Shown here in pieces: positions 40,564-48,956 of a DNA stretch of 54,874 nt (the first letter of the stretch is position 1; every line of letters starts with the position of its first letter). Source of the DNA: an uncultured Phascolarctobacterium sp. (lineage in GTDB: Bacteria; Bacillota; Negativicutes; Acidaminococcales; Acidaminococcaceae); contig URXA01000007.1 in NCBI GenBank assembly GCA_900551745.1, positions 1-54,874 on the forward strand, in the 5' to 3' direction. The notes beneath the pieces were generated by a model. It did not search any database. It was not told the DNA's origin and was given only the letters and a program-made list of their open reading frames with translations. Both the position numbers and the translations under genes were made by a program.

Positions 40564-40857
40564 TTATTCTTTTGACAGCAGAGAATCTAAAAGCAAAAGG
40601 ATATTGTTGCCAATAGCAGCGTGGAATCTAATGTTATCTTTATCGTCAATGCTCCACGCAACATGCATGGCGCTGGTTTTATTCGAATATAAGCGTTTAA
40701 ATTCGTCAATCATCTGTTTTGGTAATTTGACATACAGCATCATATTATATTGTTTAAATTTTTCATCAACCAGAACGTAGTGAGAGTCGAGAACTTCCAA
40801 TCCATAACGTTTTTCGATTAATTCTATCAGTCCTTTAATAGCCGGGTTATCATTCAT
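40564..40857 (-). CDS. Small protein of unknown function, mut operon
   Basis: 97 aa from the ATG at 40857 (MNDNPAIKGL), chosen because AAGGAGG lies 8 bases upstream; the open frame before that passes through a terminator-like hairpin and is not coding. Soluble, mixed alpha/beta (LDSHYVLVDEKFKQYNMMLYV). No family recognised. It is separated from meaB by a GC-rich hairpin with a U-run, so it may be expressed below the level of the mutase genes. Confidence 0.7.
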   Translation of the reverse strand: MNDNPAIKGLIELIEKRYGLEVLDSHYVLVDEKFKQYNMMLYVKLPKQMIDEFKRLYSNKTSAMHVAWSIDDKDNIRFHAAIGNNILLLLDSLLSKE

Positions 40858-40870
40858 ATGTATTGCCTCC

Positions 40871-40904
40871 TTAAAAAATGGCGCGGCCCACAGGTGGCCG
40901 CGCC
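40871..40904 (-). terminator. Internal terminator-like hairpin after meaB copy 2
   Basis: GGCGCGGCC (40880-40888) and GGCCGCGCC (40896-40904) form a 9-bp GC stem with a 7-base loop, followed on the minus strand by ATTTTTTAA and then the ribosome binding site of the next gene. Probably a partial terminator within the operon. Confidence 0.8.
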
Positions 40905-40923
40905 CCAATGGAGAATCTAAAAA

Positions 40924-42105
40924 TTATTTTATTTCAAAAGGCGAGCTGTCTTTAACATTAACACCGCTCAGCTCAGCAGCGGCAAATCTGTTGATGAGAT
41001 CTTGAACCGCCATAGTAGCCGAAATTTTTCCGCCCACTACTTCACGCTCGATCTCTTCTTTGCAGCCAATAATGGCTGGCGAACGATAAAACAGATTATG
41101 CAGATGTTCTTCAACCATGGTATATACCCAGGAAAGCGTCTGCTGTTTCCTGCGTTCAGCTAACACGCCATTTCCCCAGCCTTGTTTCATAAAGGCTTCG
41201 ATAACATCATTCCACAGTTCCATAATTCCCGCTCCTGTATAAGCAGAGCAGGTATAGGCATGAGTCGTCCAGTTTTCGGTAGCCTGACGTAAAAATTGCA
41301 GGATACGTTCATACTCCGCTCTGGTAACCATTGCCCGCTGTTTATTATCACCATCAGCTTTATTGACGACGATTGCATCGGCGAGTTCCATTACGCCTTT
41401 TTTCATCCCCTGCAATTCGTCGCCGGCACCTGTCAATACGACCAGCAGAAAGAAATCTACCATCGAACGTACGGTAGTTTCACTCTGCCCTACGCCTACG
41501 GTCTCGACTAAAATGGTGTCATAGCCGGCAGCTTCGCACAAAAGCAGTGTTTCACGGCTTTTACGAGTCAGACCGCCCAAAGTTCCTCCCGAAGGAGACG
41601 GACGGATAAAAGCATTCGGTTCGCGTGAAAGCTGTTCCATACGTGTTTTATCGCCCAGGATACTGCCTTTGGTAACAGTACTGGAGGGATCGACCGCCAG
41701 TACTGCGACTTTATGTCCGCCACGACACAGGTTTGTGCCAAGAGCCTCAATAAAGGTGGATTTACCTGCACCAGGCACACCGGTGATCCCAACGCGTGTC
41801 GATTTACCAGTGTAAGGCAGCAGTTTTTGGATAACCTGCTGTGCCGTCTCAAAATGAGCGGCAGCATTACTTTCAACCAAAGTGATGGCGCGTGATAAAA
41901 TTGCGCGGTCACATTTGAGGACACCTTCGACGTAATCGTCGACTTCCAGCTTACGGCGTTTGATAGCCGGAGCTACTTTGTCTTTTTTATCTACTGTTAC
42001 ACCTGGAGTTCCTTCATGACCGCCTGTAACACCGTACATTACCCGGCAGGCAAATTTATCGTTTTCTTCTTCAGGCACCCACGAAGGTTTATAAGTATCT
42101 GTCAT
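40924..42105 (-). CDS. meaB: MeaB-type GTPase (copy 2), mutase chaperone
   Basis: 393 aa, about 80 residues longer than copy 1, mostly because of an N-terminal extension of roughly 70 residues (KVAPAIKRRKLEVDDYVEGV). Motifs: P-loop GITGVPGAGKST near residue 109, VDPSST, ETVGVGQSE, NKADGDNK. It lies 3 bases after mutB and is the expected GTPase chaperone of that mutase. Length and extension match classic MeaB/ArgK of the mutAB operons. Confidence 0.95.
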   Translation of the reverse strand: MTDTYKPSWVPEEENDKFACRVMYGVTGGHEGTPGVTVDKKDKVAPAIKRRKLEVDDYVEGVLKCDRAILSRAITLVESNAAAHFETAQQVIQKLLPYTGKSTRVGITGVPGAGKSTFIEALGTNLCRGGHKVAVLAVDPSSTVTKGSILGDKTRMEQLSREPNAFIRPSPSGGTLGGLTRKSRETLLLCEAAGYDTILVETVGVGQSETTVRSMVDFFLLVVLTGAGDELQGMKKGVMELADAIVVNKADGDNKQRAMVTRAEYERILQFLRQATENWTTHAYTCSAYTGAGIMELWNDVIEAFMKQGWGNGVLAERRKQQTLSWVYTMVEEHLHNLFYRSPAIIGCKEEIEREVVGGKISATMAVQDLINRFAAAELSGVNVKDSSPFEIK

Positions 42106-42108
42106 GGC

Positions 42109-44295
42109 TTAATCCGCCAAGCGTCTGTTCAGCTCTTCCAGTACTTTTTTAGCGCAGACAGGTATAATGGTGCCGGGTCCAAAAATAGCTGCTGCACCGT
42201 GTTCGTAGAGATAATCATAGTCTTGGGCAGGAATTACGCCGCCGATAACGACCATGATATCCTCACGTCCGCGTTTTTTAAGTTCTTCTACTAGTTGCGG
42301 CATCAAGGTTTTATGACCTGCTGCCAATGAGCTCATACCAACAATATGAACATCATTATCTACTGCATCCTGCGCAGCTTCTTCCGGAGTTTGGAACAGA
42401 GGGCCGATATCTACGTCGTAGCCCATATCTGCGAAAGCGGTAGCAATAACTTTCGCCCCGCGATCATGTCCGTCTTGTCCCATTTTAGCAATATAGATAC
42501 GGGGACGACGGCCTTCGCGCTGTTCAAAGTCATCTGTCATCTGACGAACTTCCTTGATAACATCTTCGTCAGCAAATTCGCTGCTGTAGACACCGGAAAT
42601 TGAACGGATGATAGCTTTATGACGGCCGCAGACTTTTTCGACAGCGTCAGAAATCTCGCCTTTGGAAGCGCGCGCACGAGCTGCGTTAACTGCCAGTTCC
42701 AGCAAGTTGCCTTCGCCGGTTTCCATGGAATGGGTGATAGCGTCCAAACAACGGCGAACTTCATCGTTGTCACGGTTAGCACGCAATTTTTTCAGACGTT
42801 CGATCTGCGCTAAACGAACTGCAGTGTTGTCGACTTCCAGAATATCAAGCGGATCTTCTTTTTCCAGACGGTAATCGTTTACGCCGACAATTTTTTCGGC
42901 GCCGGAATCGATATGAGCCTGACGACGTGCTGCCGCTTCTTCGATACGCATTTTAGGAAGACCGGTATCGATAGCTTTGGACATACCGCCGAGCTGTTCG
43001 ATTTCCTGGATATGTGCCCAGGCTTTTTGAATCAGCTGGTTAGTCAGTGCCTCTACATAGTAGGAACCGCCCCACGGATCAATAACTTTGCAGACTTTGG
43101 TTTCGTCCTGAATGTACAATTGAGTATTACGAGCAATACGAGCCGAGAAATCTGTCGGCAACGCAATAGCTTCGTCCAAAGCGTTAGTATGCAGCGACTG
43201 GGTATGCCCCAAAGCTGCTGCCATAGCCTCGATACAGGTACGCGTAATATTGTTGAACGGATCTTGCTCTGTCAGGCTCCAGCCGGAAGTTTGCGAATGT
43301 GTACGCAAAGCCATAGATTTGGTTTTTTTCGGGCCGAAGGAATTAACGATTTTCGCCCACAGCATACGTCCTGCACGCATTTTAGCAATTTCCATAAAAT
43401 AGTTTTTACCCATTGCCCAGAAGAAGGACAAACGCGGTGCAAACTGGTCAATAGTAAGACCATGCTCAGTACCTGTACGCAGGTATTCGAGACCGTCGGC
43501 TAATGTATAGCCAAGTTCGATATCAGCAGTAGCGCCTGCTTCCTGCATATGATAACCGGAAATCGAGATACTGTTGAATTTGGGCATATAAGCGGAGGTA
43601 TATTCGAAAATATCACCGATGATACGCATGGAAGCTGTAGGCGGATAGATATAGGTATTACGAACCATGAATTCTTTCAGAATGTCGTTTTGGATCGTAC
43701 CTGCCATAACTGATTTGTCTACGCCCTGTTCTTCACCAGCTAGGATATAGAAGGCCAATACAGGCAGCACTGCGCCGTTCATTGTCATTGATACAGACAT
43801 TTGATCCAGAGGAATGCCGGAGAAAAGAATCTCCATATCCAAAATAGAGTCAACGGCAACACCGGCTTTACCTACGTCACCGACAACGCGCGGATGATCT
43901 GAGTCATAACCGCGGTGAGTTGCAAGGTCAAATGCGATAGACAGACCTTTTTGCCCTGCCGCCAGGTTACGGCGATAGAAAGCATTTGATTCTTCTGCAG
44001 TAGAGAAGCCTGCATATTGACGTACTGTCCAGGGTTTGGTTACATACATCGTTGAATAAGGTCCACGCAAAAATGGCGGAATACCTGCCATATAATGCAG
44101 ATGTTCGCAGTCTTTATAGGCATTCACATCATATAAAGGAGCTACGTTGATTTGTTCCATTGTACGGTAAAAATTTTCTTCAAAGGATTTACCGGTTTCA
44201 GTTTTTAATTTTTCCTTCCAGGCAGCAAACTCGGCGTCGCCTTGTGCGGGTGCCTGCTGAAAGGGAATTTGACTAAAATCAGGAATTCTGGACAT
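42109..44295 (-). CDS. mutB: Methylmalonyl-CoA mutase large subunit MutB
   Basis: 728 aa, full-length catalytic subunit with TIM barrel plus C-terminal cobalamin-binding domain. Barrel blocks: RQYAGFSTAEESN, GTIQNDILKEFMVRNTYIYP, SQTSGWSLTEQDPFNN. The B12 motif DGHDRG is near residue 610 (KMGQDGHDRGAK). The Tyr and Arg that bind the methylmalonyl carboxylate are present. It pairs with MutA two bases upstream. It is independent of the split mutase at 1653-3723, so the genome has two methylmalonyl-CoA mutases of different architecture. Confidence 0.97.
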   Translation of the reverse strand: MSRIPDFSQIPFQQAPAQGDAEFAAWKEKLKTETGKSFEENFYRTMEQINVAPLYDVNAYKDCEHLHYMAGIPPFLRGPYSTMYVTKPWTVRQYAGFSTAEESNAFYRRNLAAGQKGLSIAFDLATHRGYDSDHPRVVGDVGKAGVAVDSILDMEILFSGIPLDQMSVSMTMNGAVLPVLAFYILAGEEQGVDKSVMAGTIQNDILKEFMVRNTYIYPPTASMRIIGDIFEYTSAYMPKFNSISISGYHMQEAGATADIELGYTLADGLEYLRTGTEHGLTIDQFAPRLSFFWAMGKNYFMEIAKMRAGRMLWAKIVNSFGPKKTKSMALRTHSQTSGWSLTEQDPFNNITRTCIEAMAAALGHTQSLHTNALDEAIALPTDFSARIARNTQLYIQDETKVCKVIDPWGGSYYVEALTNQLIQKAWAHIQEIEQLGGMSKAIDTGLPKMRIEEAAARRQAHIDSGAEKIVGVNDYRLEKEDPLDILEVDNTAVRLAQIERLKKLRANRDNDEVRRCLDAITHSMETGEGNLLELAVNAARARASKGEISDAVEKVCGRHKAIIRSISGVYSSEFADEDVIKEVRQMTDDFEQREGRRPRIYIAKMGQDGHDRGAKVIATAFADMGYDVDIGPLFQTPEEAAQDAVDNDVHIVGMSSLAAGHKTLMPQLVEELKKRGREDIMVVIGGVIPAQDYDYLYEHGAAAIFGPGTIIPVCAKKVLEELNRRLAD

Positions 44296-44297
44296 TA

Positions 44298-46487
44298 TCA
44301 GAACATCCCCCTTTCTTTTTGCATACGGAGCAAGGTTTCATAGCAGTTGGATTTGACGCTGATGTAATCATCCATACCTGCAGCATCACAGATCTCTTTC
44401 AGTTCTGCGCTGGGAGCACCTGCCAGGAATACCTTCATTTCCGGATTTACAGCTTTGATGCCTTTCGTAACGGCTGGGGCCAGTTCCGGATAAGTAGCGT
44501 CAGTCGAGCAGACGATGGTTGCATCGGCACCGGACTCAAGCGCTGCTTTAACAGCCTCTTCGACAGTGGGGAAGCCATTATTTGTCATAACCTCAAAGGC
44601 AGCAACCTGCATGAAAGAGGTAACGAAATCGGCACGTGCTTTATGCTGCGGGATCGGTCCCATATTGGCCAGGAAGATTTTAACGTTTGCACCGGTTTTA
44701 GCAACAAAATTTTCCGTACGCATACGCAGTTCTTCATAGCGTTCAGTCCAGCGATGCGGAGCAATAGCTTCAACCTTTTCGCCCTGAGCGCTGCCGGTAA
44801 GAGCTGCTGAAATTTCGCCCATAGTTGCTCCGGCCAGTAATGCTTTTTCAGCATCAGCGATCAAAGAACCCAACTCGCTGGCATCACGTTTGCCAAGGTC
44901 GCTGAGTACAGCTTCTACATAAGCATTGTCGCGTACTTTTACATTGACTTCCAAATCAGTTTTGCGTGCTTTAAGGATTCCTGCGAAATCGACTTCAGGC
45001 ACTTCCAAAAGTTCTTCAGTCATGTTCGGGTACATGTTATTGCCAACGGCACGATCTTTTCTGGTAGCAAGATTTTTAAAACGTTCTTCTAAAATAGCTT
45101 TAACAGCTGCCTGTACTTTGCCGCTTTCAAGCGCTGCCAGTAAGCCGCCATGGCTTTCGATTTCCTGGAACTTAGCCCAGGTTTTTTCCGTAAATTCTTC
45201 TGTCAGCGGTTCAATATACCAGCTGCCGCCGGAAGGATCGATCGGCTGAATAAAGTTGAATTCATGCTGTTCCATGATCTGGATATTACGGGCAATACGG
45301 CGGGAAAATACATCACTGGGACGAATGCAATGATCAAAAGGTTTGACATACATGCCGTCCATACCGCCAACAACCGCAGAGAAGGATTGTGTTGCCGCAC
45401 GCAGCAGATTTACATAAGGATCGTATTTCGTCTGGCAGAAGGTAGAAGTGCTGACATAAAGATTGATCTTTTGCGCTTCTTCATCCCCACCGCAATTTTT
45501 AACGATTTGCGCCCAAACCATTTTCAGACTGCGCAGTTTAGCAATTTCCATAAAGAAATTAGCTCCGATACTGAAATGAAAACGCAGGTGGCGACAGAAG
45601 GTGTTGACATCAATACCACGGCGTTCCATAGCGCGCATATAAGTTACGGCTTCATTCATAGCATACGCTACTTCCTGAACGTCGTTAGCACCGCCATTAT
45701 GATAAACATCGGTATTGACAACTACTGTTTTAAGCTGCGGAGCATTTTTTTCAGCCCAGGCAATACTATGTGCCATTTCGTCATAATATTCATCCAGCGG
45801 ACGAACTAATTCGCCGTCCAAAGCAAGTTCGCCAATCGGATCGGCGGTAATAGCGCCATGTAATTTTTCGAGGGCCAGGCCTTTTTTCTCGCAGGCAGTA
45901 ATCACAGCAGCCAAAAGAGCGATGTTGGAAGCGCCGGCATAAATATCGATTTCAAATTTTTCCAGATCTACGCCATCCAGCAGTTTTTCTACGTCAGCTA
46001 CGGTAGCCAAAGATACGCCTATATCGGCAACATCTTTTACATCTGCCTTATCAGGGTCGCAGCCTTTGCGTGTCGCAGTATCTAAAACGACGCTGGCGGC
46101 GGTAGTTCCTTTCAAAAGCTCGTATTTGACCATTTCATTGGCTTCGGCAGGAGTTTTTCCATCACACTCCTGAGCAATAGTCCATACTTTATGGATATAA
46201 CCTCCTGCATTAGCACCGCGCAGGTTGCTTTCCATGCCGGGATAGGTTTTATTGTGAGTGATTTTCTCCTGATCCTCTAATCTATAAATAGGATTCAGGG
46301 TGATACCCTCATAAGTTTTAGTGAACATACTCTTTTCAAAAGAACCGCCTTTAAGCGCAGTCACTACTTCTTGCTTCCATTCCTCATAGGACGGCGGCGT
46401 AAATTCATCAAAAGTAACCGGGGGAATAGCTCCCTCTAAAGTTTCTTCCTGCTGAATCTCTGCTGTAAGGTTTTTATCTTGTTCCAT
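44298..46487 (-). CDS. mutA: Methylmalonyl-CoA mutase small subunit MutA
   Basis: 729 aa non-catalytic partner of MutB. The sequence follows the mutase fold but the C-terminal domain has lost the DxHxxG cobalamin motif (IFLANMGPIPQHKARAD at that place), as usual for MutA. The start at 46487 (MEQDKNLTAE) was chosen because AAAGGATG nine bases upstream acts as ribosome binding site; three further codons upstream overlap that site. First gene of the cobalamin-riboswitch operon. Confidence 0.95.
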   Translation of the reverse strand: MEQDKNLTAEIQQEETLEGAIPPVTFDEFTPPSYEEWKQEVVTALKGGSFEKSMFTKTYEGITLNPIYRLEDQEKITHNKTYPGMESNLRGANAGGYIHKVWTIAQECDGKTPAEANEMVKYELLKGTTAASVVLDTATRKGCDPDKADVKDVADIGVSLATVADVEKLLDGVDLEKFEIDIYAGASNIALLAAVITACEKKGLALEKLHGAITADPIGELALDGELVRPLDEYYDEMAHSIAWAEKNAPQLKTVVVNTDVYHNGGANDVQEVAYAMNEAVTYMRAMERRGIDVNTFCRHLRFHFSIGANFFMEIAKLRSLKMVWAQIVKNCGGDEEAQKINLYVSTSTFCQTKYDPYVNLLRAATQSFSAVVGGMDGMYVKPFDHCIRPSDVFSRRIARNIQIMEQHEFNFIQPIDPSGGSWYIEPLTEEFTEKTWAKFQEIESHGGLLAALESGKVQAAVKAILEERFKNLATRKDRAVGNNMYPNMTEELLEVPEVDFAGILKARKTDLEVNVKVRDNAYVEAVLSDLGKRDASELGSLIADAEKALLAGATMGEISAALTGSAQGEKVEAIAPHRWTERYEELRMRTENFVAKTGANVKIFLANMGPIPQHKARADFVTSFMQVAAFEVMTNNGFPTVEEAVKAALESGADATIVCSTDATYPELAPAVTKGIKAVNPEMKVFLAGAPSAELKEICDAAGMDDYISVKSNCYETLLRMQKERGMF

Positions 46488-46618
46488 ATACGGCATCCTT
46501 TCATTAATTATTTTCTGTGCCGGGGTAGTAAATGTTCACCTCCTGTACTTTGCTTACTTATGTATCGCAGAATGGTTCGAGTATCTCCTACCGAGACTGC
46601 CTCTATAAGTCCCTTCTC

Positions 46619-46655
46619 AAAAAAAAGCAACCATCACAAAAAATGTGATGGTTGC
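46619..46655 (-). terminator. Second leader terminator of the mut operon
   Basis: GCAACCATCACA (46627-46638) and TGTGATGGTTGC (46644-46655) form a perfect 12-bp stem followed by eight U residues on the minus strand. It lies about 130 bases ahead of mutA, so readthrough must be regulated or partial. Confidence 0.93.
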
Positions 46656-46657
46656 TC

Positions 46658-46714
46658 TTGCCGCGCACCCCTACGCAGGCAATTGAGAAGAAGGTTCTTG
46701 CACAAAGAGAACTT
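46658..46714 (-). other. Conserved two-hairpin RNA module, mut leader copy
   Basis: Minus strand: hairpin AAGTTCT/AGAACCTT (46691-46714), then hairpin TTGCC-U-GCG / CGC-GGCAA with loop UAGGGGUG (46658-46682), two bases before terminator 2. The arms differ from the orphan-RNA copy yet still pair, while the 8-base loop is identical. Such compensatory change indicates a selected RNA structure. Confidence 0.7.
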
Positions 46715-46845
46715 GAGAATGGCAATAAACCTGACAGGTTGTCCAGGCCTGTCACAAATAAATATATACACTGATGGCTGACCTTATTTCCGAGGTCTAG
46801 CCATCACACTTCGACCTCAACGCGCTTACAAAAGCACAGAAAAAC

Positions 46846-46884
46846 AGAAAACCGTTTTCTTAAAATAATATTAAGAAAAACGGT
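46846..46884 (-). terminator. First leader terminator of the mut operon
   Basis: ACCGTTTTCTTAA (46851-46863) pairs with TTAAGAAAAACGGT (46871-46884) with a single bulge, followed on the minus strand by TTTCTGTTTTT. Confidence 0.85.
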
Positions 46885-46918
46885 CAGAAATTCATAGCAA
46901 AAGATTCGCACTTCGTAT

Positions 46919-46945
46919 TCACCCAAAATACGAACTCTGCAGCAT
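46919..46945 (-). CDS. Possible 8-codon leader ORF in the mut leader
   Basis: ATG at 46945 directly behind GGGGAGGAG encodes MLQSSYFG and a stop. It starts 35 bases after the aptamer, as in the orphan RNA (36 bases). Its end is folded into the hairpin TTCGTATT/AATACGAA. It may be a translated leader whose access is set by the cobalamin aptamer. Confidence 0.4.
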   Translation of the reverse strand: MLQSSYFG

Positions 46946-46980
46946 CTCCTCCCCGTCTCTCGCAGGTCAATCAGCGATGT

Positions 46981-47134
46981 AGCTAAGGCAGTTCTTCTGA
47001 CTCCGATTCATAGCTCACTTCACCTTCCCGGTATTACTACCAGTGGCATTTGAAGTTTACTCCTCGTTACAGCGGCGGGACCGCGTCGGAATTACACCGA
47101 CTTCTCTATTAAGCTCCGTAGAGCACCTTTAGCT
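46981..47134 (-). promoter_or_regulatory. Cobalamin riboswitch (mut operon)
   Basis: Minus strand: AGCTAAAGGTGC, GAGAAGTCGGTG, AATTCCGACGCGGTCCCGCC, the B12-box-like AGTCAGAAGAACTGCC and closing CCTTAGCT. It lies 490 bases upstream of mutA. The 786-base gap 46488-47273 is explained by this leader: promoter, aptamer, short ORF, two terminators and intervening hairpins (including TGACAGG/CCTGTCA at 46732-46754). Confidence 0.94.
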
Positions 47135-47157
47135 TACAATATTCATTTGATGTCTTA

Positions 47158-47186
47158 ATTATATTTATTACTATTTCTTTTGTCAA
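47158..47186 (-). promoter_or_regulatory. Consensus promoter of the mut operon
   Basis: TTGACA (47186-47181), exactly 17 bases, TATAAT (47163-47158), a perfect promoter about 25 bases before the aptamer. Confidence 0.9.
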
Positions 47187-47222
47187 GGCTTTTGATATAT
47201 TTTTTTATATATTATTCCCCGC

Positions 47223-47272
47223 AAAAAAAATAGCATCATATCTTATTGTTAAATTCAGTAAGATACGATGCT
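47223..47272 (-). terminator. Terminator after the AbrB-type gene
   Basis: AGCATCATATCTTA (47232-47245) and TAAGATACGATGCT (47259-47272) form a 14-bp stem with one mismatch, followed on the minus strand by TTTTTTTT. Confidence 0.88.
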
Positions 47273-47273
47273 G

Positions 47274-48305
47274 CTAATCAAGACTTTTATTTTTAAAATA
47301 CATAGTAATTCCCAAAGGAACGCAGATATTTAAAAACAATAACCGCACTAATTGATAAGTTAGAATAATCGAAACATCTTCTCCCATACTCATGCCAGCC
47401 AGGCACATTTCCGCAATTCCGCCAGGAGCCATCGCTAAAAAAGCGGTTACTAGAGAAAACCCATACCGTTCTGACAGGGACCAGGCAACAACAACACTGA
47501 CGCCGATCATCAAAACGATACCGCTAAAAATATAAGGCATCAATTCCTTGGTAGCCGAAAGTTTTTTGGGATCCAGCATTACCCCCATATATAATCCAAT
47601 ACTTACCTGTGCCAGCATCATAAGCAAACCGGGCACAGGCTGCAAACTGCCCCAAAAATACGACCCTGCCGCTGTTGCTAAAATCGGTCCCAGCAAACGC
47701 GGCGTTGGCACCTTTAACTTAGTTGCAACAAAAGCGCCTAAAAACGACAATGGGACCAGAATAAGCCAATGCGTACCGTCTGTTGTCTGAACAACAGCAC
47801 TGTTTTGCATAACCTGTGCGCCTAAACCATGGATTACCAAAAAGGGTACTGCTACAATAACGCCTACCAGCCTCAGAGTCTGCATAACGACAACAACATT
47901 GGCATCCGCCCTTGGATCATCCTCCGACATCAGCATCATTTGCGTCAGCCCGCCAGGCATAATACCCATCACACAACTGATCAGATTAGCCGAGGTATGC
48001 CTGGCTGTCCACCAGGCAATTAAAACAGCAACGGCAACAGCTACCAGCGTGGCTTCCAGCACCCCAAAGGTCTGATGCGTCATTTTCTCCCATGTATCGG
48101 CTGTAAAATTACGGCCAATACCATACCCAGCAACAAGCAAGCCCAATTCACGCCAATTCTTAGGCCAGGTAACAGGCGAACCAGCTACCTTACAGGCTAC
48201 TGCAGCAAAAATACCTCCCAAAAGATATGGTATCGGCAATTCCATTTTTAAAAATAATGTTCCCAAACAGGCTGCCATAACAAACAGCAGCAAACGATTC
48301 AACAT
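47274..48305 (-). CDS. AbrB-family (AmoA-like duplication) membrane protein
   Basis: 343 aa polytopic membrane protein with two repeats of the AbrB duplication domain: SCVMGIMPGGLTQMMLMSEDD in the first half and AFLAMAPGGIAEMCLAGMSMG in the second. About ten membrane segments. Members are putative transporters or regulators of unclear substrate (no relation to the AbrB transition-state DNA-binding protein). It lies 11 bases after ysxC with its own terminator. Confidence 0.85.
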   Translation of the reverse strand: MLNRLLLFVMAACLGTLFLKMELPIPYLLGGIFAAVACKVAGSPVTWPKNWRELGLLVAGYGIGRNFTADTWEKMTHQTFGVLEATLVAVAVAVLIAWWTARHTSANLISCVMGIMPGGLTQMMLMSEDDPRADANVVVVMQTLRLVGVIVAVPFLVIHGLGAQVMQNSAVVQTTDGTHWLILVPLSFLGAFVATKLKVPTPRLLGPILATAAGSYFWGSLQPVPGLLMMLAQVSIGLYMGVMLDPKKLSATKELMPYIFSGIVLMIGVSVVVAWSLSERYGFSLVTAFLAMAPGGIAEMCLAGMSMGEDVSIILTYQLVRLLFLNICVPLGITMYFKNKSLD

Positions 48306-48316
48306 ATTTCCCTCGC

Positions 48317-48955
48317 TTAATAATGCCCTTCCAGTGCCGTCATGATACGCCCGATCAATTCACTGCGCATTGTATTCTGAGTTACAGAATAGGTCATAAT
48401 ACGGCTGTCATCCAGTCCCAGCTCTCGTTTGAATAATGCCTTTTGAGCCATCGCTGCATTTTTTGACAGTTTATCTGCTTTGGTCAGGATAACCTGAACC
48501 TGCAGCCCGCAGTCCAGTAACCAGTGATAGCTTTCAATATCGCTGTCCAAGGGCTTATGCCTGATATCAATAAGCTGACAAACCAAACCTAAATTATCAG
48601 AGCCGGAAAGATATTTACTGATGAATCCCGACCATTTATCTTTATTCGTTTTAGCTGTTTTGGCAAAACCATAACCTGGTAAATCTACCAAATAAAAATC
48701 AGCACGTTCTTCCTGCCCTTCAGTAGTACGTTTTGCCTGCAAACCATAGAAATTTATCGTCTGGGTTTTACCTGGAGTGGAGCTCACTCTTGCCAAGCCG
48801 TTACGTCTGCAGAGCGAATTGATCAGTGAAGATTTACCGACATTAGAACGCCCTATAAAAGCAGCCTCTATCAACGGGGGTGTCGGATATTGGTCTGCTC
48901 TGACAGCAGAAGTGATATATTGGGCATGAATAATATCCCAGCTTCCTTTATTCAT
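48317..48955 (-). CDS. ysxC: Ribosome biogenesis GTPase YsxC/YihA (EngB)
   Basis: 212 aa TRAFAC GTPase for late assembly of the 50S subunit. G1 GRSNVGKSS, G3 DLPGYG and G4 TKAD are visible. It starts one base after lon ends, the well-known lon-ysxC pairing of Firmicutes. Confidence 0.95.
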   Translation of the reverse strand: MNKGSWDIIHAQYITSAVRADQYPTPPLIEAAFIGRSNVGKSSLINSLCRRNGLARVSSTPGKTQTINFYGLQAKRTTEGQEERADFYLVDLPGYGFAKTAKTNKDKWSGFISKYLSGSDNLGLVCQLIDIRHKPLDSDIESYHWLLDCGLQVQVILTKADKLSKNAAMAQKALFKRELGLDDSRIMTYSVTQNTMRSELIGRIMTALEGHY

Positions 48956-48956
48956 C

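Noticed and set aside
46658..46714. ANTAR-type dual hexaloop antiterminator site, suggested by analogy with eut leaders
   Set aside because: One loop could be drawn as A-G-G-G-G-U with A1 and G4, but the neighbouring hairpins lack a matching hexaloop and no ANTAR regulator is in the window.
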